Source: Rhizobium sp. CIAT894 (GTDB lineage Bacteria; Pseudomonadota; Alphaproteobacteria; Rhizobiales; Rhizobiaceae). Taken from it: 64,000 nt of DNA. The stretch lies in NCBI RefSeq assembly GCF_000172795.2, contig NZ_CP020947.1:1057001-1121000 (forward strand), given 5' to 3'. Below, in pieces: positions 1 to 8,302 of this stretch. Under the pieces are notes generated by a model. That model was not told the origin of the DNA, did not search any database, and worked only from the letters and a program-made list of their open reading frames with translations. A program made the translations under genes and the position numbers. Numbering within the stretch: the stretch's first letter is position 1; every line of letters starts with the position of its first letter.

Positions 1-22
1 TGAAAGCCGCGGGCTTGGTTGT

Positions 23-135
23 GGATCCCAGGGTCGAGCCCTGGGATGACGGAGTGTGGGGTTGGCGTTCTCGCCAAACGCAGCGGCGACGCAGCTTGCG
101 CTCGCCCAGGCTCCGTCGTCCTCGGGCTTGACCCG
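23..135. repeat. RIME/ABC-type palindromic repeat pair
   Basis: A palindrome at 23-54 (ggatcccagggt, cgagccctgggatgacggag) faces a diverged inverse half at 111-135 (ctccgtcgtcctcgggcttg). The same repeat recurs more than a dozen times in the window, always intergenic. It matches the kind of Rhizobium intergenic mosaic element described in the literature. No coding function is seen. Confidence 0.8.
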
Positions 136-158
136 TGGCCGCAAGCACTGCGTTCGCA

Positions 159-443
159 TCACCACAGCGTAAGATAGAGATCATCCCACTCGGGATTCAT
201 CGCCGCGACCAGATCGATCTTCCATTGCCGGTGCCAGCGTTTCAGCGACTTCTCGCGCTGGATCGCACTGCCGATATCCCAATGCTCCTCATACCAGACG
301 AGGCGGGTGCATCCGTATTTCCAGGCAAAGCCGGGCGTCAGCCCCTCGCGATGCTCATAGATGCGGCGCTCCAGATCGGATGTCACGCCGACATAGAGCG
401 TGCCGTTTTTCTGGTTGGTGACGATGTAGACATAGCCCGCCAT
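159..443 (-). CDS. GIY-YIG domain protein (small, UPF0213/YhbQ-like)
   Basis: This 94-residue protein is a single GIY-YIG nuclease domain. It opens with MAGYVYIVTNQKNGTLYVGV, which holds the YVYI and LYVGV strands; the conserved arginine follows at residues 24-25 (LERR), then YEHREG. An acidic-aromatic stretch (VWYEEHWD) and KSLKRWHRQWK follow. The family is structure-selective nuclease-like, but the DNA target is unknown. I start at the ATG at 443 because the longer frame only translates repeat DNA upstream. The gene lies between two inverted palindromic repeats (111-135 and 465-496), a setting that recurs for these genes in rhizobia. Confidence 0.85.
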   Translation of the reverse strand: MAGYVYIVTNQKNGTLYVGVTSDLERRIYEHREGLTPGFAWKYGCTRLVWYEEHWDIGSAIQREKSLKRWHRQWKIDLVAAMNPEWDDLYLTLW

Positions 444-464
444 GCCGGCAGAGTGCTTGGTTGT

Positions 465-669
465 GGATCCCAGGGTCAAGCCCTGGGATGACGGAGGGTG
501 GGGAGGGCGCCGGGCAAGAGGTGAGACGTTTGGGGAATTCCAGCAAAATGCGCAGGCGGCTCGGAAATTGCGCAAAGACGGCTTTCCAACAAAATCAGCG
601 CTGCACTTGCGGTCCTTGCTCCACAGGCTCCCCCACCCTCCGTCATCCCAGGGCTTGACCCTGGGATCC
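465..669. repeat. Inverted pair of palindromic repeats (RIME/ABC type)
   Basis: One copy (465-496, ending ctgggatgacggag) faces an inverted copy (638-669, starting ctccgtcatcccag) about 140 bp away, so the interval can form a long stem-loop. Bases 670-835 hold no recognisable gene. The repeat sits between the GIY-YIG gene and the 3' end of the leftward operon. Confidence 0.8.
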
Positions 670-835
670 ATGCGGTTGGGGCGCTCCGTTTCTGTCGGAC
701 TGACAAGGCGATTGGCCTAGCTGTCTGACGAGGAGAAGAAACACACCTTGCGAACAGAGGGATCGCGGCATGTCCCTTCTCCCCTGGAGAAGGCGGCGGC
801 AGCCGGATCAGGGCTGGCCGCCTGCTCCTGAACTG

Positions 836-1837
836 TCAAAGCGCGGCTTTGACTTTCTCGGCGACATCGGTCGGAACCCATTGCGACCAGACGCTCTCGT
901 CCTGCTGGAGGAAGCGCTTGGCGCCGTCTTCGCCGGTGCCCTGGTTTTCGGTTTCCCAGGCCATGATCTTGCCGACCGTGTCGTTGCTCCAGCCGCGCTT
1001 GTTGAAATAGGCGATGACTTCGGGGCTGGTGCGGTCGGCGAACTTCTTGGTGAGAACGGTCATCACCTTGTCGACCGGCCAGTCGGCGACCTTCGGGTCG
1101 GGGCAGGCGAGGTTGGTAATGCAGCGCTTCCATTCGACGGGATCGGCCGCACCGTTCTGCTTGAGCTTCACCAGCTGATATTTGCCGAGCAGCGCCGTCG
1201 GCGCCCAGTAATAGGTGATGAAGCCTTGCTTGCGTTCATAGGCCTTGCCGATGGCGCCATCGAGGCCGGCCGCCGAACCCGGGTTCATCAGCGTGAAACC
1301 CTTGTCGGCGGCCTTATAGGCCTTGAACAGCTGCGTCGTGACCACAGTCGCGCCCCAGCCTTCGGCGCCGTTGAAGACCACGCCCTTGCTCGGGTCCTCC
1401 TGATCGGGGAAGAGGTCGGGATGGGCAAGCGCATCCTCGACGGTCTTGATCTCGGGATGGGCGTCGGCGACATATTTCGGGATCCACCAGCCCTGGATGC
1501 CGCCATCGGGAAGGGCCGGGGCGCCGAAGACGATCTTGCCTTCCTTCACGCCGCGCGGAACGATCTCCGGCAGCAGGTCGACCCACGTCTCGGACGAGAC
1601 GTCGGGTTCGCTCTTTTCCACCATTGACGTGGTGGTCGGCACCGTGTCGCCGGGAACGGTCTCGACATGGCAGCCATAGCCGTTCTCCAGGATGAACTTG
1701 TCGACGAAGGTCAGGACTTCGGCGCTCTGCGCATTGTGCACGGCGAGCACGACATCGCCGCATTCGGCCGCGTGGGACAGCGATGCGCCGCCGGCAAGGC
1801 CGGCCAGCAGACATGTGGATGCAAGCAGTTTTTTCAT
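836..1837 (-). CDS. Glycine betaine/proline-type ABC transporter substrate-binding protein (OpuAC/ProX family)
   Basis: This 333-residue periplasmic binding protein has a signal peptide (about 1-23, cut after SHA) and a full OpuAC fold. It carries the family's aromatic-rich ligand regions (WVDLLPEI, GIQGWWIPKY, GFITYYWAP). A good ribosome site (agaggga) lies 7 bases before the ATG. It is the last gene of a three-gene leftward operon, 54 bp after the enolase-superfamily gene. No permease or ATPase gene is nearby, so it must work with components encoded elsewhere. The neighbouring racemase/dehydratase suggests a betaine or hydroxyproline-betaine ligand; that is inference. Confidence 0.9.
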   Translation of the reverse strand: MKKLLASTCLLAGLAGGASLSHAAECGDVVLAVHNAQSAEVLTFVDKFILENGYGCHVETVPGDTVPTTTSMVEKSEPDVSSETWVDLLPEIVPRGVKEGKIVFGAPALPDGGIQGWWIPKYVADAHPEIKTVEDALAHPDLFPDQEDPSKGVVFNGAEGWGATVVTTQLFKAYKAADKGFTLMNPGSAAGLDGAIGKAYERKQGFITYYWAPTALLGKYQLVKLKQNGAADPVEWKRCITNLACPDPKVADWPVDKVMTVLTKKFADRTSPEVIAYFNKRGWSNDTVGKIMAWETENQGTGEDGAKRFLQQDESVWSQWVPTDVAEKVKAAL

Positions 1838-1891
1838 TTTCGTTCCCTCTTTTTTGCGGCGTCGGATAGGACAGGGCGCCGCGTTTCCTGT

Positions 1892-3007
1892 TTAGACGTA
1901 GCTGGCCACCGGCTCGCCGAGCACTTCGAGGCGCGGGATAATGCCGAGGCCGGGGGCGGCGGGTGCGGTGACGCGGCCGTTGCGCACGGTAAAATCGCCG
2001 TCGGCGGTCTTGATCGCGACGATGTCGCGGCATTCGAGCACGCAGCGCAGGTTCTTTTCCGGCACCGTCTGGCCGAGATGGACGATCGCCGCGAAGGCGA
2101 TGTCCGAGCCCGTGGTTTCCTGGACGCTGACGGTGTAGCCGGCGGCGACCGAAATATCGCGATGCCGGCGGCCGCGGGTCAGCCCGCCATTCTTGGAGAT
2201 CTTCAGGCCGATGCCTTCGGCGGCGTCGTCACTGATGAGCTGGGCAATCGCCGCATCATCCGTCGCCAATTCGTCGAAGATGATCGGCACATCGGTGCGC
2301 CGGCGCAGCGACAGGCATTCACGCCAGGTGGCGCAGGGGGCTTCGAGCACGAAATCGAGCCCGGCCGGCAACAGCCGCAGCATGCGAAGCGCGGTTTCCA
2401 CAGTCATGCCGCCATTGGCATCGACGATGAAGAATTCGCCGGGCCGCTTGTCGGCGAGCGAGGCGGCAATCCGGGCGGCATCGACGGCCGGCTCGTCGCC
2501 GATCTTGACCGAATGGGCGATGTAACCGAGCTGACGATGCTCGGCCACGCGCCGGCGCATATCGTCCGGATCGCCCATATAAATCGACGAAATGACCGGC
2601 ATTTTCACATCGGTGCGCCCGCCGAGCAGCTCGCAGACGGGCAGGCCGACCGATTTGCCGAAGAGATCCCAGCAGGCGACGTCGAGCGCCGTCTTGGCAT
2701 GGAGATGCCCGACCAGCGCATGGTCCATGGCGTCGTTGATGCGATCGACGCGGCGGGGATCGAGCCCGATCAGACCAGGCGCGATCTCGGCGATGCCTGC
2801 GCGCACGCCGAGCGCGTGCGAGGCGATATAGGTCGAGCCGAACGGCGTGCTCTCGCCCCAGCCCTCCAGCCCGTTCTGCGTGGTGATCCTGACGATCGTC
2901 GCGTCGAAGCTTCTATATTCCCGTCCGCCCGACAGCCGGTAGACGCCGCCCCGGTAGGGCAGATCGACCTTGAAGACATCGATTTCTTCGATTTTGAGTT
3001 CGCTCAT
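1892..3007 (-). CDS. Enolase-superfamily racemase/dehydratase (mandelate racemase-like; hydroxyproline or proline-betaine type)
   Basis: This 371-residue protein has the N-terminal capping domain and TIM barrel of the mandelate racemase group. Visible marks are the start LPYRGGVYRLSGGREY, the HSVKIG segment with the first catalytic lysine (about residue 168), metal ligands in IVDANGG, LEAP and IIFDE, and the second lysine in LKISKNGG. This pattern fits the group containing 4-hydroxyproline-betaine 2-epimerase and cis-3-hydroxyproline dehydratase. It lies between an oxidoreductase and a betaine-type binding protein in one operon, which supports catabolism of a betaine or proline derivative. 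The exact substrate cannot be read from sequence. Confidence 0.85.
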   Translation of the reverse strand: MSELKIEEIDVFKVDLPYRGGVYRLSGGREYRSFDATIVRITTQNGLEGWGESTPFGSTYIASHALGVRAGIAEIAPGLIGLDPRRVDRINDAMDHALVGHLHAKTALDVACWDLFGKSVGLPVCELLGGRTDVKMPVISSIYMGDPDDMRRRVAEHRQLGYIAHSVKIGDEPAVDAARIAASLADKRPGEFFIVDANGGMTVETALRMLRLLPAGLDFVLEAPCATWRECLSLRRRTDVPIIFDELATDDAAIAQLISDDAAEGIGLKISKNGGLTRGRRHRDISVAAGYTVSVQETTGSDIAFAAIVHLGQTVPEKNLRCVLECRDIVAIKTADGDFTVRNGRVTAPAAPGLGIIPRLEVLGEPVASYV

Positions 3008-3015
3008 TTGGGCTC

Positions 3016-3049
3016 TTCTATTCTGGGATGACTTCTATTCTGGGATGAC
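3016..3049. repeat. 17-bp perfect tandem duplication
   Basis: The unit ttctattctgggatgac occurs twice head to tail (3016-3032 and 3033-3049). It covers the last codons of the oxidoreductase gene and the spacer before the next gene, so it probably altered the 3' end of that reading frame. Confidence 0.9.
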
Positions 3050-4162
3050 GAGGACGAGCTTGCCGGCGATGCGCTTCGACAGGAAATCCCGCTGCGCCTC
3101 GACGATCTCGCTCAAGGGGTAGCTCTTGCCGACGAGCGGCCTGAATTCGCCGCGCTCGACATAGGAGACGAGGCTTTCGAAAACGACGTCCTCCTGGAAG
3201 GTGCAGCCGAAGAAGGTCAGGTCCTTGAGATAGAGCGTTCTGACGTCGAGCTCGACGATCGGCCCGGCAATGGCGCCGGCAACGGCGTAGCGCCCGCCCT
3301 TTTTCAAGACGTCGAGCAGTGCGCCGAAGGAGGGTCCGGCGGCCACATCGAGGACGACGTCGACCGTCTCCCGGCCGAGCCCGGCGACGATGCTTTCGCC
3401 GCGCGCAAGCACCGTGTCGGCACCGATCGCCAGCAATTGCCCGGCCTTGTCGGGACTTGCGATCGCCGTAACGGTGGCGCCGCGGCGCTTCGCCAGCTGG
3501 ATCGCCGCCGAGCCGACGCCGCCGGAAGCGCCGGCGATCAGGACGTGTTCGCCGGCGCCGACGGCTGCGCGGTGCAGCATGCCTTCGGCGGTGGAATAGG
3601 CGCAGGGCAGCGACGCCAGCTCGACATCGCTCCAATCGCAATCGACCCTGTATGTCTCGCGCGCCGGCGCCACCGCATATTGGGCAAAGCCGCCATCGCA
3701 TTCCGAGCCGAAGGTCCAGCATTCGAAGGGGCGATAATCGACATGGGAGCGCAGCATGTTGCGCACCAGCACTCGCTCGCCGATCCTGATGGGATCGACA
3801 CCTTCCCCGACATCGACGATACGCCCGCAGCAATCGGCCCCCTGGATGCGCGGAAAGGCGAGTGGCACGCCGGACCAGCTGGCGTCGGCGTCCTGTGCCG
3901 ACTGGAAACCGGCCGCCCCGCCGCTTTCCGTGCCTGTTGTCACCGCCTTGGAGTACCAGCCGATGCGGGTATTGATATCGGTGTTGTTGATGCCGGCCGC
4001 GGCGACGCGGATCAGCACCTCGCCGGCTTTGGCCCGGGGAAGCGGAATGTCCTCGCGATATTCGAGTTTCTCGAAACCGCCATGGCCGGTGAGGAGAACG
4101 CCCTTCATCCGCTCGGGCAGCCCTTGGACGGCCTGTTTCGACCTTGATATCACGATGTTCAT
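3035..4162 (-). CDS. Medium-chain dehydrogenase/reductase (quinone oxidoreductase-like)
   Basis: This 375-residue NAD(P)-dependent oxidoreductase has a GroES-like N-terminal domain (about 20-160, with GINNTDINTRIGWYS and IQGADCCGRIVDVGEGV). A Rossmann domain follows, with the nucleotide motif GASGGVGSAAIQLAKRRGA, and a C-terminal portion ends in IAGKLVLVIPE. It lacks the standard structural-zinc cysteine cluster. As first gene of a leftward operon it is followed after 27 bp by the racemase/dehydratase gene, and it is divergent from a LysR gene. The substrate is unknown. The 3' end lies in a 17-bp tandem duplication, so the last few residues may be recently changed. Confidence 0.88.
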   Translation of the reverse strand: MNIVISRSKQAVQGLPERMKGVLLTGHGGFEKLEYREDIPLPRAKAGEVLIRVAAAGINNTDINTRIGWYSKAVTTGTESGGAAGFQSAQDADASWSGVPLAFPRIQGADCCGRIVDVGEGVDPIRIGERVLVRNMLRSHVDYRPFECWTFGSECDGGFAQYAVAPARETYRVDCDWSDVELASLPCAYSTAEGMLHRAAVGAGEHVLIAGASGGVGSAAIQLAKRRGATVTAIASPDKAGQLLAIGADTVLARGESIVAGLGRETVDVVLDVAAGPSFGALLDVLKKGGRYAVAGAIAGPIVELDVRTLYLKDLTFFGCTFQEDVVFESLVSYVERGEFRPLVGKSYPLSEIVEAQRDFLSKRIAGKLVLVIPE

Positions 4163-4399
4163 GCCTGTTCGGGACCTCGAAAATAGCGTCGCCCAACGCG
4201 CGGCCGGGCACCGGACGGGCGTCTTTTCCTCGCGACATGCTGTCTATGGGTCTTATGAAAGCGGCAGGCAGGCCTTGAAGACAAGACTCATAAAAATCCG
4301 CCATGTGTTGAGCTGAACTCAAGACGGGGTGGTCTGCATGCGTTATCATGACGGAAATATCAACCCGCGCCCCCAGGCGCTGAGATGGGGAGAGGAGCA
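4163..4399. promoter_or_regulatory. Divergent intergenic region between the oxidoreductase operon and the LysR gene
   Basis: The 237 bp between two divergent genes should hold both promoters and the LysR binding site, as is usual for LysR-type regulators next to their targets. I could not identify a convincing palindromic T-N11-A box by eye. Confidence 0.5.
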
Positions 4400-5338
4400 A
4401 TGGTCCGTCGTTTCTATGGTCTGCCGTCGCTGACCGCCCTTGCCACCTTCGAAGCCTCCGCCCGGCACGGCAATTTCACCCTGGCGGCGGCCGAACTCAA
4501 CGTCACCACGGGGGCCGTCAGCCGGCAGATCAAGTCGATCGAGCAGGAACTCGGCGTCGCCCTGTTCGTGCGCACCGGCAAAGGGGTGATGCTGACCGCG
4601 CCGGCCGAGGAGCTGCACCGGGCGCTGGCAAGCGGTTTCAGCAGGGCGTCCGAGGTGGTCAATTCGATCAGGCAGGGAGATAGCGCCCGCAACGTCACGA
4701 TTGCCTGCAGCGAAGTGTTCGGGTCGATGTGGCTCATTCCCCGCATGCCGGATTTCTGGCGGCGCTTCACCGATATATCGGTCGATCACCTGATCGGCGA
4801 CAACTTCAAGGTTTTCCGCCGATCGGAGCTGGAGCTGCGCATCCGCTACGGATCGGGCAAATGGATCGACGAGACGGCGGAATTGCTGTTCGACGATTGT
4901 CTCTATCCGGTCTGCAGCCCCGGTTTCGCCGAACGGCACGCGGGTGCCGCCGCCGCCGATCTTGCCGACCTGCCGCTGTTGAATGTCGAGTGGGTCGAGC
5001 CCGGCTGGACCGGCTGGGAAGAGGTGCTGTTGCGCGGTGGCGTACCCTATCGCGCTGTCAGCGGCAGACGCTTCGGCAAGTTCAGCGTGGCGCTGCAGGC
5101 GGCGATGGCCGACCAAGGCCTGGTCGTCGGCTGGCACCGCCTGGTCGGGCCGCTTGTGGAAAAGGGGGATCTGGTGCGTTTCACCGATCTCGTCGTTCCC
5201 GATCCGGGAGCCTATTACCTCACCTGGAACAACACCCGCGATCTCCCTGCCGCTGCGCTGGCGCTGCGCGACTGGATCAGGATGCTCGCCGAGGAGGAAA
5301 GACGCGCGCCGATGCCTTTGATGCGCCAGCTTCCCTGA
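4400..5338 (+). CDS. LysR-family transcriptional regulator (GcvA-like)
   Basis: This 312-residue protein has the LysR winged-helix domain at residues 7-65 (LPSLTALATFEASARHGNFT, then AAAELNVTTGAVSRQIKSIE) and a periplasmic-binding-like effector domain to the C terminus. The ATG at 4400 is preferred over the in-frame ATG at 4385 because a ggagaggag ribosome site lies just before it. Divergent position next to the oxidoreductase/racemase/binding-protein operon makes it the likely regulator of that operon. The inducer is unknown, though a betaine or proline derivative would fit. Confidence 0.9.
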   Translation: MVRRFYGLPSLTALATFEASARHGNFTLAAAELNVTTGAVSRQIKSIEQELGVALFVRTGKGVMLTAPAEELHRALASGFSRASEVVNSIRQGDSARNVTIACSEVFGSMWLIPRMPDFWRRFTDISVDHLIGDNFKVFRRSELELRIRYGSGKWIDETAELLFDDCLYPVCSPGFAERHAGAAAADLADLPLLNVEWVEPGWTGWEEVLLRGGVPYRAVSGRRFGKFSVALQAAMADQGLVVGWHRLVGPLVEKGDLVRFTDLVVPDPGAYYLTWNNTRDLPAAALALRDWIRMLAEEERRAPMPLMRQLP

Positions 5339-5420
5339 AACCGTCCTGATGGCCGCTTTCTTCGCATGTGCGGCTTGAGCGCGCCACCGACGTCGCTGTT
5401 GCGACTGACGCTCCCCCACC

Positions 5421-5743
5421 CTCCGTCGTCCTCGGGCTTGACCCGAGGACCCATGCGGTTCGGCACCTCGCTTCCGTTGAAGTGGCAGACGATCGCCGAA
5501 CAAATTCAAGCGGAGCGCTTGCGGCATGGATACTCGGGTCAAGCCCGAGTATGACGGAGTGTGGGGGTAGCGATGGGCAAGAGGTGAGACGTCTGGAGGA
5601 ATTCCAGCAACATGCGTGGGCAGTCTTGCGTTGGGATCGGGTGAAATAACAGGCGACAATTCCGACAAATCACCACGCACTCGCGGTCCTTGCCGTACAG
5701 GCTCCCCCACCCTCCGTCGTCCTCGGGCTTGACCCGAGGACCC
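5421..5743. repeat. Three palindromic repeats (RIME/ABC type) between LysR and MFS genes
   Basis: Copies at 5421-5452, 5528-5559 and 5712-5743 alternate in orientation and carry the same ctccgtcgtcctcgggcttg / caagcccgag core. The rest of 5339-5806 shows no gene; short reading frames there are read-through of the repeats. Confidence 0.8.
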
Positions 5744-5806
5744 ATGGCCACAAGCGCTGCGTGTTCTCGTAGCCTCGAGGCCGTGGCCTCAACCGGCGCA
5801 ACAGTT

Positions 5807-7000
5807 TCATCCCGCCGGCGCCGCCACCGGCCTCTTCAGCCTGAGGCCGAGAACCAGCGGCACGGTGAGCGCATAGACGGCGACGACCGACAGCCAGATG
5901 GCGCCCGGCCATTGCTGCCGGACGATGAAATAGACGCTGGAGAAGCCAAGCGGCGCGATGATCGACGCGAGGCTGACGGCCGAGGCCAGCACGCCCTGGA
6001 ATTGGCCCTGGCTGTTTTCATCGACCTGCCGGCTGGCGAGCGACTGCAGCGCCGGCACGCCGATGCCGCCGAGGGTGAAGACCGGCATGATCGCGAAGAT
6101 CATCCAGCCCTGGCCGGCAAAGGCCATGACGGTGAGCGCGATCGAGACGCCGGCGACGCCCGTCAGGATGGCTCCGCGTTCGCCGAGCAGCCTGACCGCC
6201 GGCCCCGGCAGGAAGGCCTGGGCCAGAGCCTGGCAGAGACCGAAGGCGCCGAGCGACAGGCCGATCGACAGCCCGTCCCAGTGGAAGGCGTCGCTGCCCC
6301 AGAGCGCCCAGCAGGTGCCGTAGGCCTCGCCGGTGGCACTGAAGATGAAGAAGATGAGGATGACGGGCAGCAGGCTTTTGACCTCCAGCACCGAGCGCAG
6401 CGGCCTGAGCGGGTTGAGGGCCGCGAGATCGATCTTCTCGCGGCTGCCGGGGCGCGATTCCGGCAGAATGAACAAGGCAAGCAGCAGGTTGGCGCCGTTG
6501 AGCACGGCCGCCGCGATGAAGGGCAGCCGCAGCCAGTGATCGCCGAGCACGCCGCCGAGAACCGGGCCGACGATGAAGCCGAGCCCGAACATGGCGTTGA
6601 ACAGGCCGAAGCGGCGGGCGCGCGTCTCCTCCGGGGAAATGTCGGTGATATAGGCAGTCGCCACCGACATGTTGGCACTGGTCAGCCCGGCGATGGCGCG
6701 GCCGAGAAACAGCGTCGCGAGATTGGGCGCGAAGGCGAGGAAGAGATAGTTGACGGCGGCGCCGGCGAGCGAAATCAGCAGCACCGGCCGGCGGCCGAGC
6801 CGGTCGCTCAGCGCCCCGAGCACCGGTGCGAAGAGGAACTGCATGACCGCGTAAAGAGCGGTCAGCGCGCCGATGGAGGGGGCGACGTTTTCGGCATGGG
6901 TGACATCGCGCAGCAGCGATGGCAGGATCGGGAAAATCAGGCCGATGCCGACGGCATCGAGAATGATGGCGGTGAAGATGACGATAAGGGATCTGGTCAT
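5807..7000 (-). CDS. MFS drug efflux transporter, TetA-like
   Basis: This 397-residue polytopic inner-membrane protein has about 12 hydrophobic segments. It carries the MFS motif A (GALSDRLGRRPVLL, about residues 62-75) and the second-half counterpart near residue 265, as in drug/proton antiporters of the TetA(A/B/30) type. Family members exchange a drug-metal complex or another toxicant for protons. No tetR gene diverges from it (7001-7459 has none), unlike true tet determinants, so it is more likely a chromosomal efflux pump of unknown substrate than a proven resistance gene. Confidence 0.85.
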   Translation of the reverse strand: MTRSLIVIFTAIILDAVGIGLIFPILPSLLRDVTHAENVAPSIGALTALYAVMQFLFAPVLGALSDRLGRRPVLLISLAGAAVNYLFLAFAPNLATLFLGRAIAGLTSANMSVATAYITDISPEETRARRFGLFNAMFGLGFIVGPVLGGVLGDHWLRLPFIAAAVLNGANLLLALFILPESRPGSREKIDLAALNPLRPLRSVLEVKSLLPVILIFFIFSATGEAYGTCWALWGSDAFHWDGLSIGLSLGAFGLCQALAQAFLPGPAVRLLGERGAILTGVAGVSIALTVMAFAGQGWMIFAIMPVFTLGGIGVPALQSLASRQVDENSQGQFQGVLASAVSLASIIAPLGFSSVYFIVRQQWPGAIWLSVVAVYALTVPLVLGLRLKRPVAAPAG

Positions 7001-7410
7001 GGTGCGTTCCGGGTCGACGCAAGCCTGCAGCGCCCGGCGGAACGGTTCCCGCCTTCATCAAAGCGAGAAACGATTCCAGCCTCTGTGACCGCGCCATCTC
7101 CCGGAAACACCAGGAGAATGGCTCGGCACGCCGATGGCTCACGATGACGCCTGACACTGTCAGGACTTTGGTTTCTGGGAGGTGCTGGCCGAACCATGGC
7201 TGAAGCGCATGGATGGCGTGTACTCGACCGCCTGGACGACCATTCGTCCACCTGTTTACTCCGCCACTGAGCGGATCAAGGGAGGCAGCCGCTTTTCGCG
7301 ACGGGCAATTCATACGCCGGATGGCCGGGGGCGGCAAGTCTCTTTTGGGAAGGGCGGGGAGGCAGCCTTATGCAACCTCCTTCCGGGAGCAAAGGGCTGA
7401 CCAAAACAAA
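7001..7410. other. Intergenic region with no supported gene
   Basis: Reading frames here lack ribosome sites and family resemblance and overlap each other on both strands. The promoter of the MFS gene should lie at its left end. I see no RNA or repeat family here. Confidence 0.5.
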
Positions 7411-7434
7411 ACAGGCGGCACATCGGCCGCCTGT
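7411..7434 (-). terminator. Rho-independent terminator of the lipoprotein gene
   Basis: A perfect 9-bp stem acaggcggc/gccgcctgt with a 6-base loop is followed, on the minus strand, by tttgttttgg. It lies 25 bp past the stop of the leftward lipoprotein gene. Confidence 0.85.
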
Positions 7435-7459
7435 CTTTGCATCTCGGACAAACCGGCCG

Positions 7460-7867
7460 TTATTTCTGTTCGGGCGCCAGGAACTCGGCGCAATAGGACG
7501 GGCCGTCCACGCCGGGAATGTCGGCGACGGTGCGGATGTCGCGGATCGTGTAATCGGAGCTGGTGGTGATTTCGGCCTGGCAGCGCAGATAGGCGGTGCG
7601 GGCGGCGGAAATCTGCTTGCCGCGCTTGCCGTCGGCGCCTTCGGCATATTTTGCCGGAATGCGCACGGTCTTGTAGCCGCCGCGCCAGGTATAGACGGTG
7701 GTGGCGCCTTGCTCGCTATCGCTGATCGGCGGCCCGTAGGCGGCAAAGAAGATGCCGGCCGATTTGCCGACCCAGCGGGCCTCGATCGGATTGCCGGCGG
7801 AAGGAATGGTCGTGCATCCGGCAAGCCCAATTGCAAGCCCGGCCGCGGTCATCGTGCGGAATTTCAT
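7460..7867 (-). CDS. Small lipoprotein of unknown function
   Basis: This 135-residue protein has a lipoprotein signal (residues 1-17, lipobox LAGC with the acylated cysteine at 18). It should be exported and anchored in the outer membrane. The mature part contains YTWRGGYKTVRIPAKY and two cysteines (in LRCQAEI and SYCAEF) that could form a disulphide. A ribosome site (aggga) precedes the ATG and a clear terminator follows, so it is a monocistronic gene. I do not recognise a named family beyond conserved rhizobial lipoproteins. Confidence 0.8.
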   Translation of the reverse strand: MKFRTMTAAGLAIGLAGCTTIPSAGNPIEARWVGKSAGIFFAAYGPPISDSEQGATTVYTWRGGYKTVRIPAKYAEGADGKRGKQISAARTAYLRCQAEITTSSDYTIRDIRTVADIPGVDGPSYCAEFLAPEQK

Positions 7868-8129
7868 CGTGTCGTCCCTGATCTCTAGCGCATTGGCTGC
7901 GACGCCGCTTTTGCCGCGGCTTCGCCTGTCCCGTCGAGCCCTTTAGCGCGGAACCCGGCAAAAGAAAATTGCCCCTGTAGCACTTCCCGACGATTTGCTC
8001 CGGGTGTGTCTTTTTGCTGCAGCAGCGCATCGCCGGTTCTGTCATCAACCCGTCAAAAATTCCGCCGGTTTTTTGGAATTTGGTGCTTGTGCAACCGGAT
8101 AGGCTGTTCTATAGAGGCGCCGCTGGTCA

Positions 8130-8206
8130 CGGAGTGTAGCGCAGTCTGGTAGCGCACCACGTTCGGGACGTGGGGGTCGAGTGTTCGAATCACTCCACTC
8201 CGACCA
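8130..8206 (+). tRNA. tRNA-Pro (anticodon CGG)
   Basis: The acceptor stem CGGAGTG/CACTCCG closes a full cloverleaf. The D arm contains AGCGCAGTCTGGTAGCGCA, the anticodon stem is CCACG/CGTGG around loop TTCGGGA (anticodon CGG), and the T arm is GAGTG-TTCGAAT-CACTC. The CCA end is encoded. A terminator follows directly. Such genes are common phage integration sites and phage-type genes start within 3 kb, but no integrase is adjacent. Confidence 0.97.
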
Positions 8207-8212
8207 GCTAGA

Positions 8213-8237
8213 AACCCCGCTTCGGCGGGGTTTTTCA
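8213..8237 (+). terminator. Terminator of tRNA-Pro
   Basis: An 8-bp stem aaccccgc/gcggggtt around a ttcg tetraloop is followed by a short T run, 6 bases after the tRNA CCA end. Confidence 0.9.
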
Positions 8238-8302
8238 TGTCTGCTGATGTCAGCAAAAAAATTCACAGTATGTTCCCCGACCTCGGATCCGTCACGGTTT
8301 GC

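Noticed and set aside
3018-4400. 460-residue frame overlapping the oxidoreductase gene
   Set aside because: Arginine-rich off-frame reading of the same strand; the 375-residue frame has the full dehydrogenase pattern.
5807-7000. True tetracycline resistance determinant
   Set aside because: The pump is TetA-like, but there is no divergent tetR and chromosomal homologues of this type often have other substrates.
5690-7147. 485-residue frame opposite the MFS gene
   Set aside because: Charged, repeat-like shadow of a membrane-protein gene, beginning within a palindromic repeat.
8130-8206. tRNA-Pro as the phage attachment site
   Set aside because: The tRNA is close to the early block, but no integrase gene is in the window and I saw no repeat of the tRNA 3' end further right. 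It stays a possibility only.
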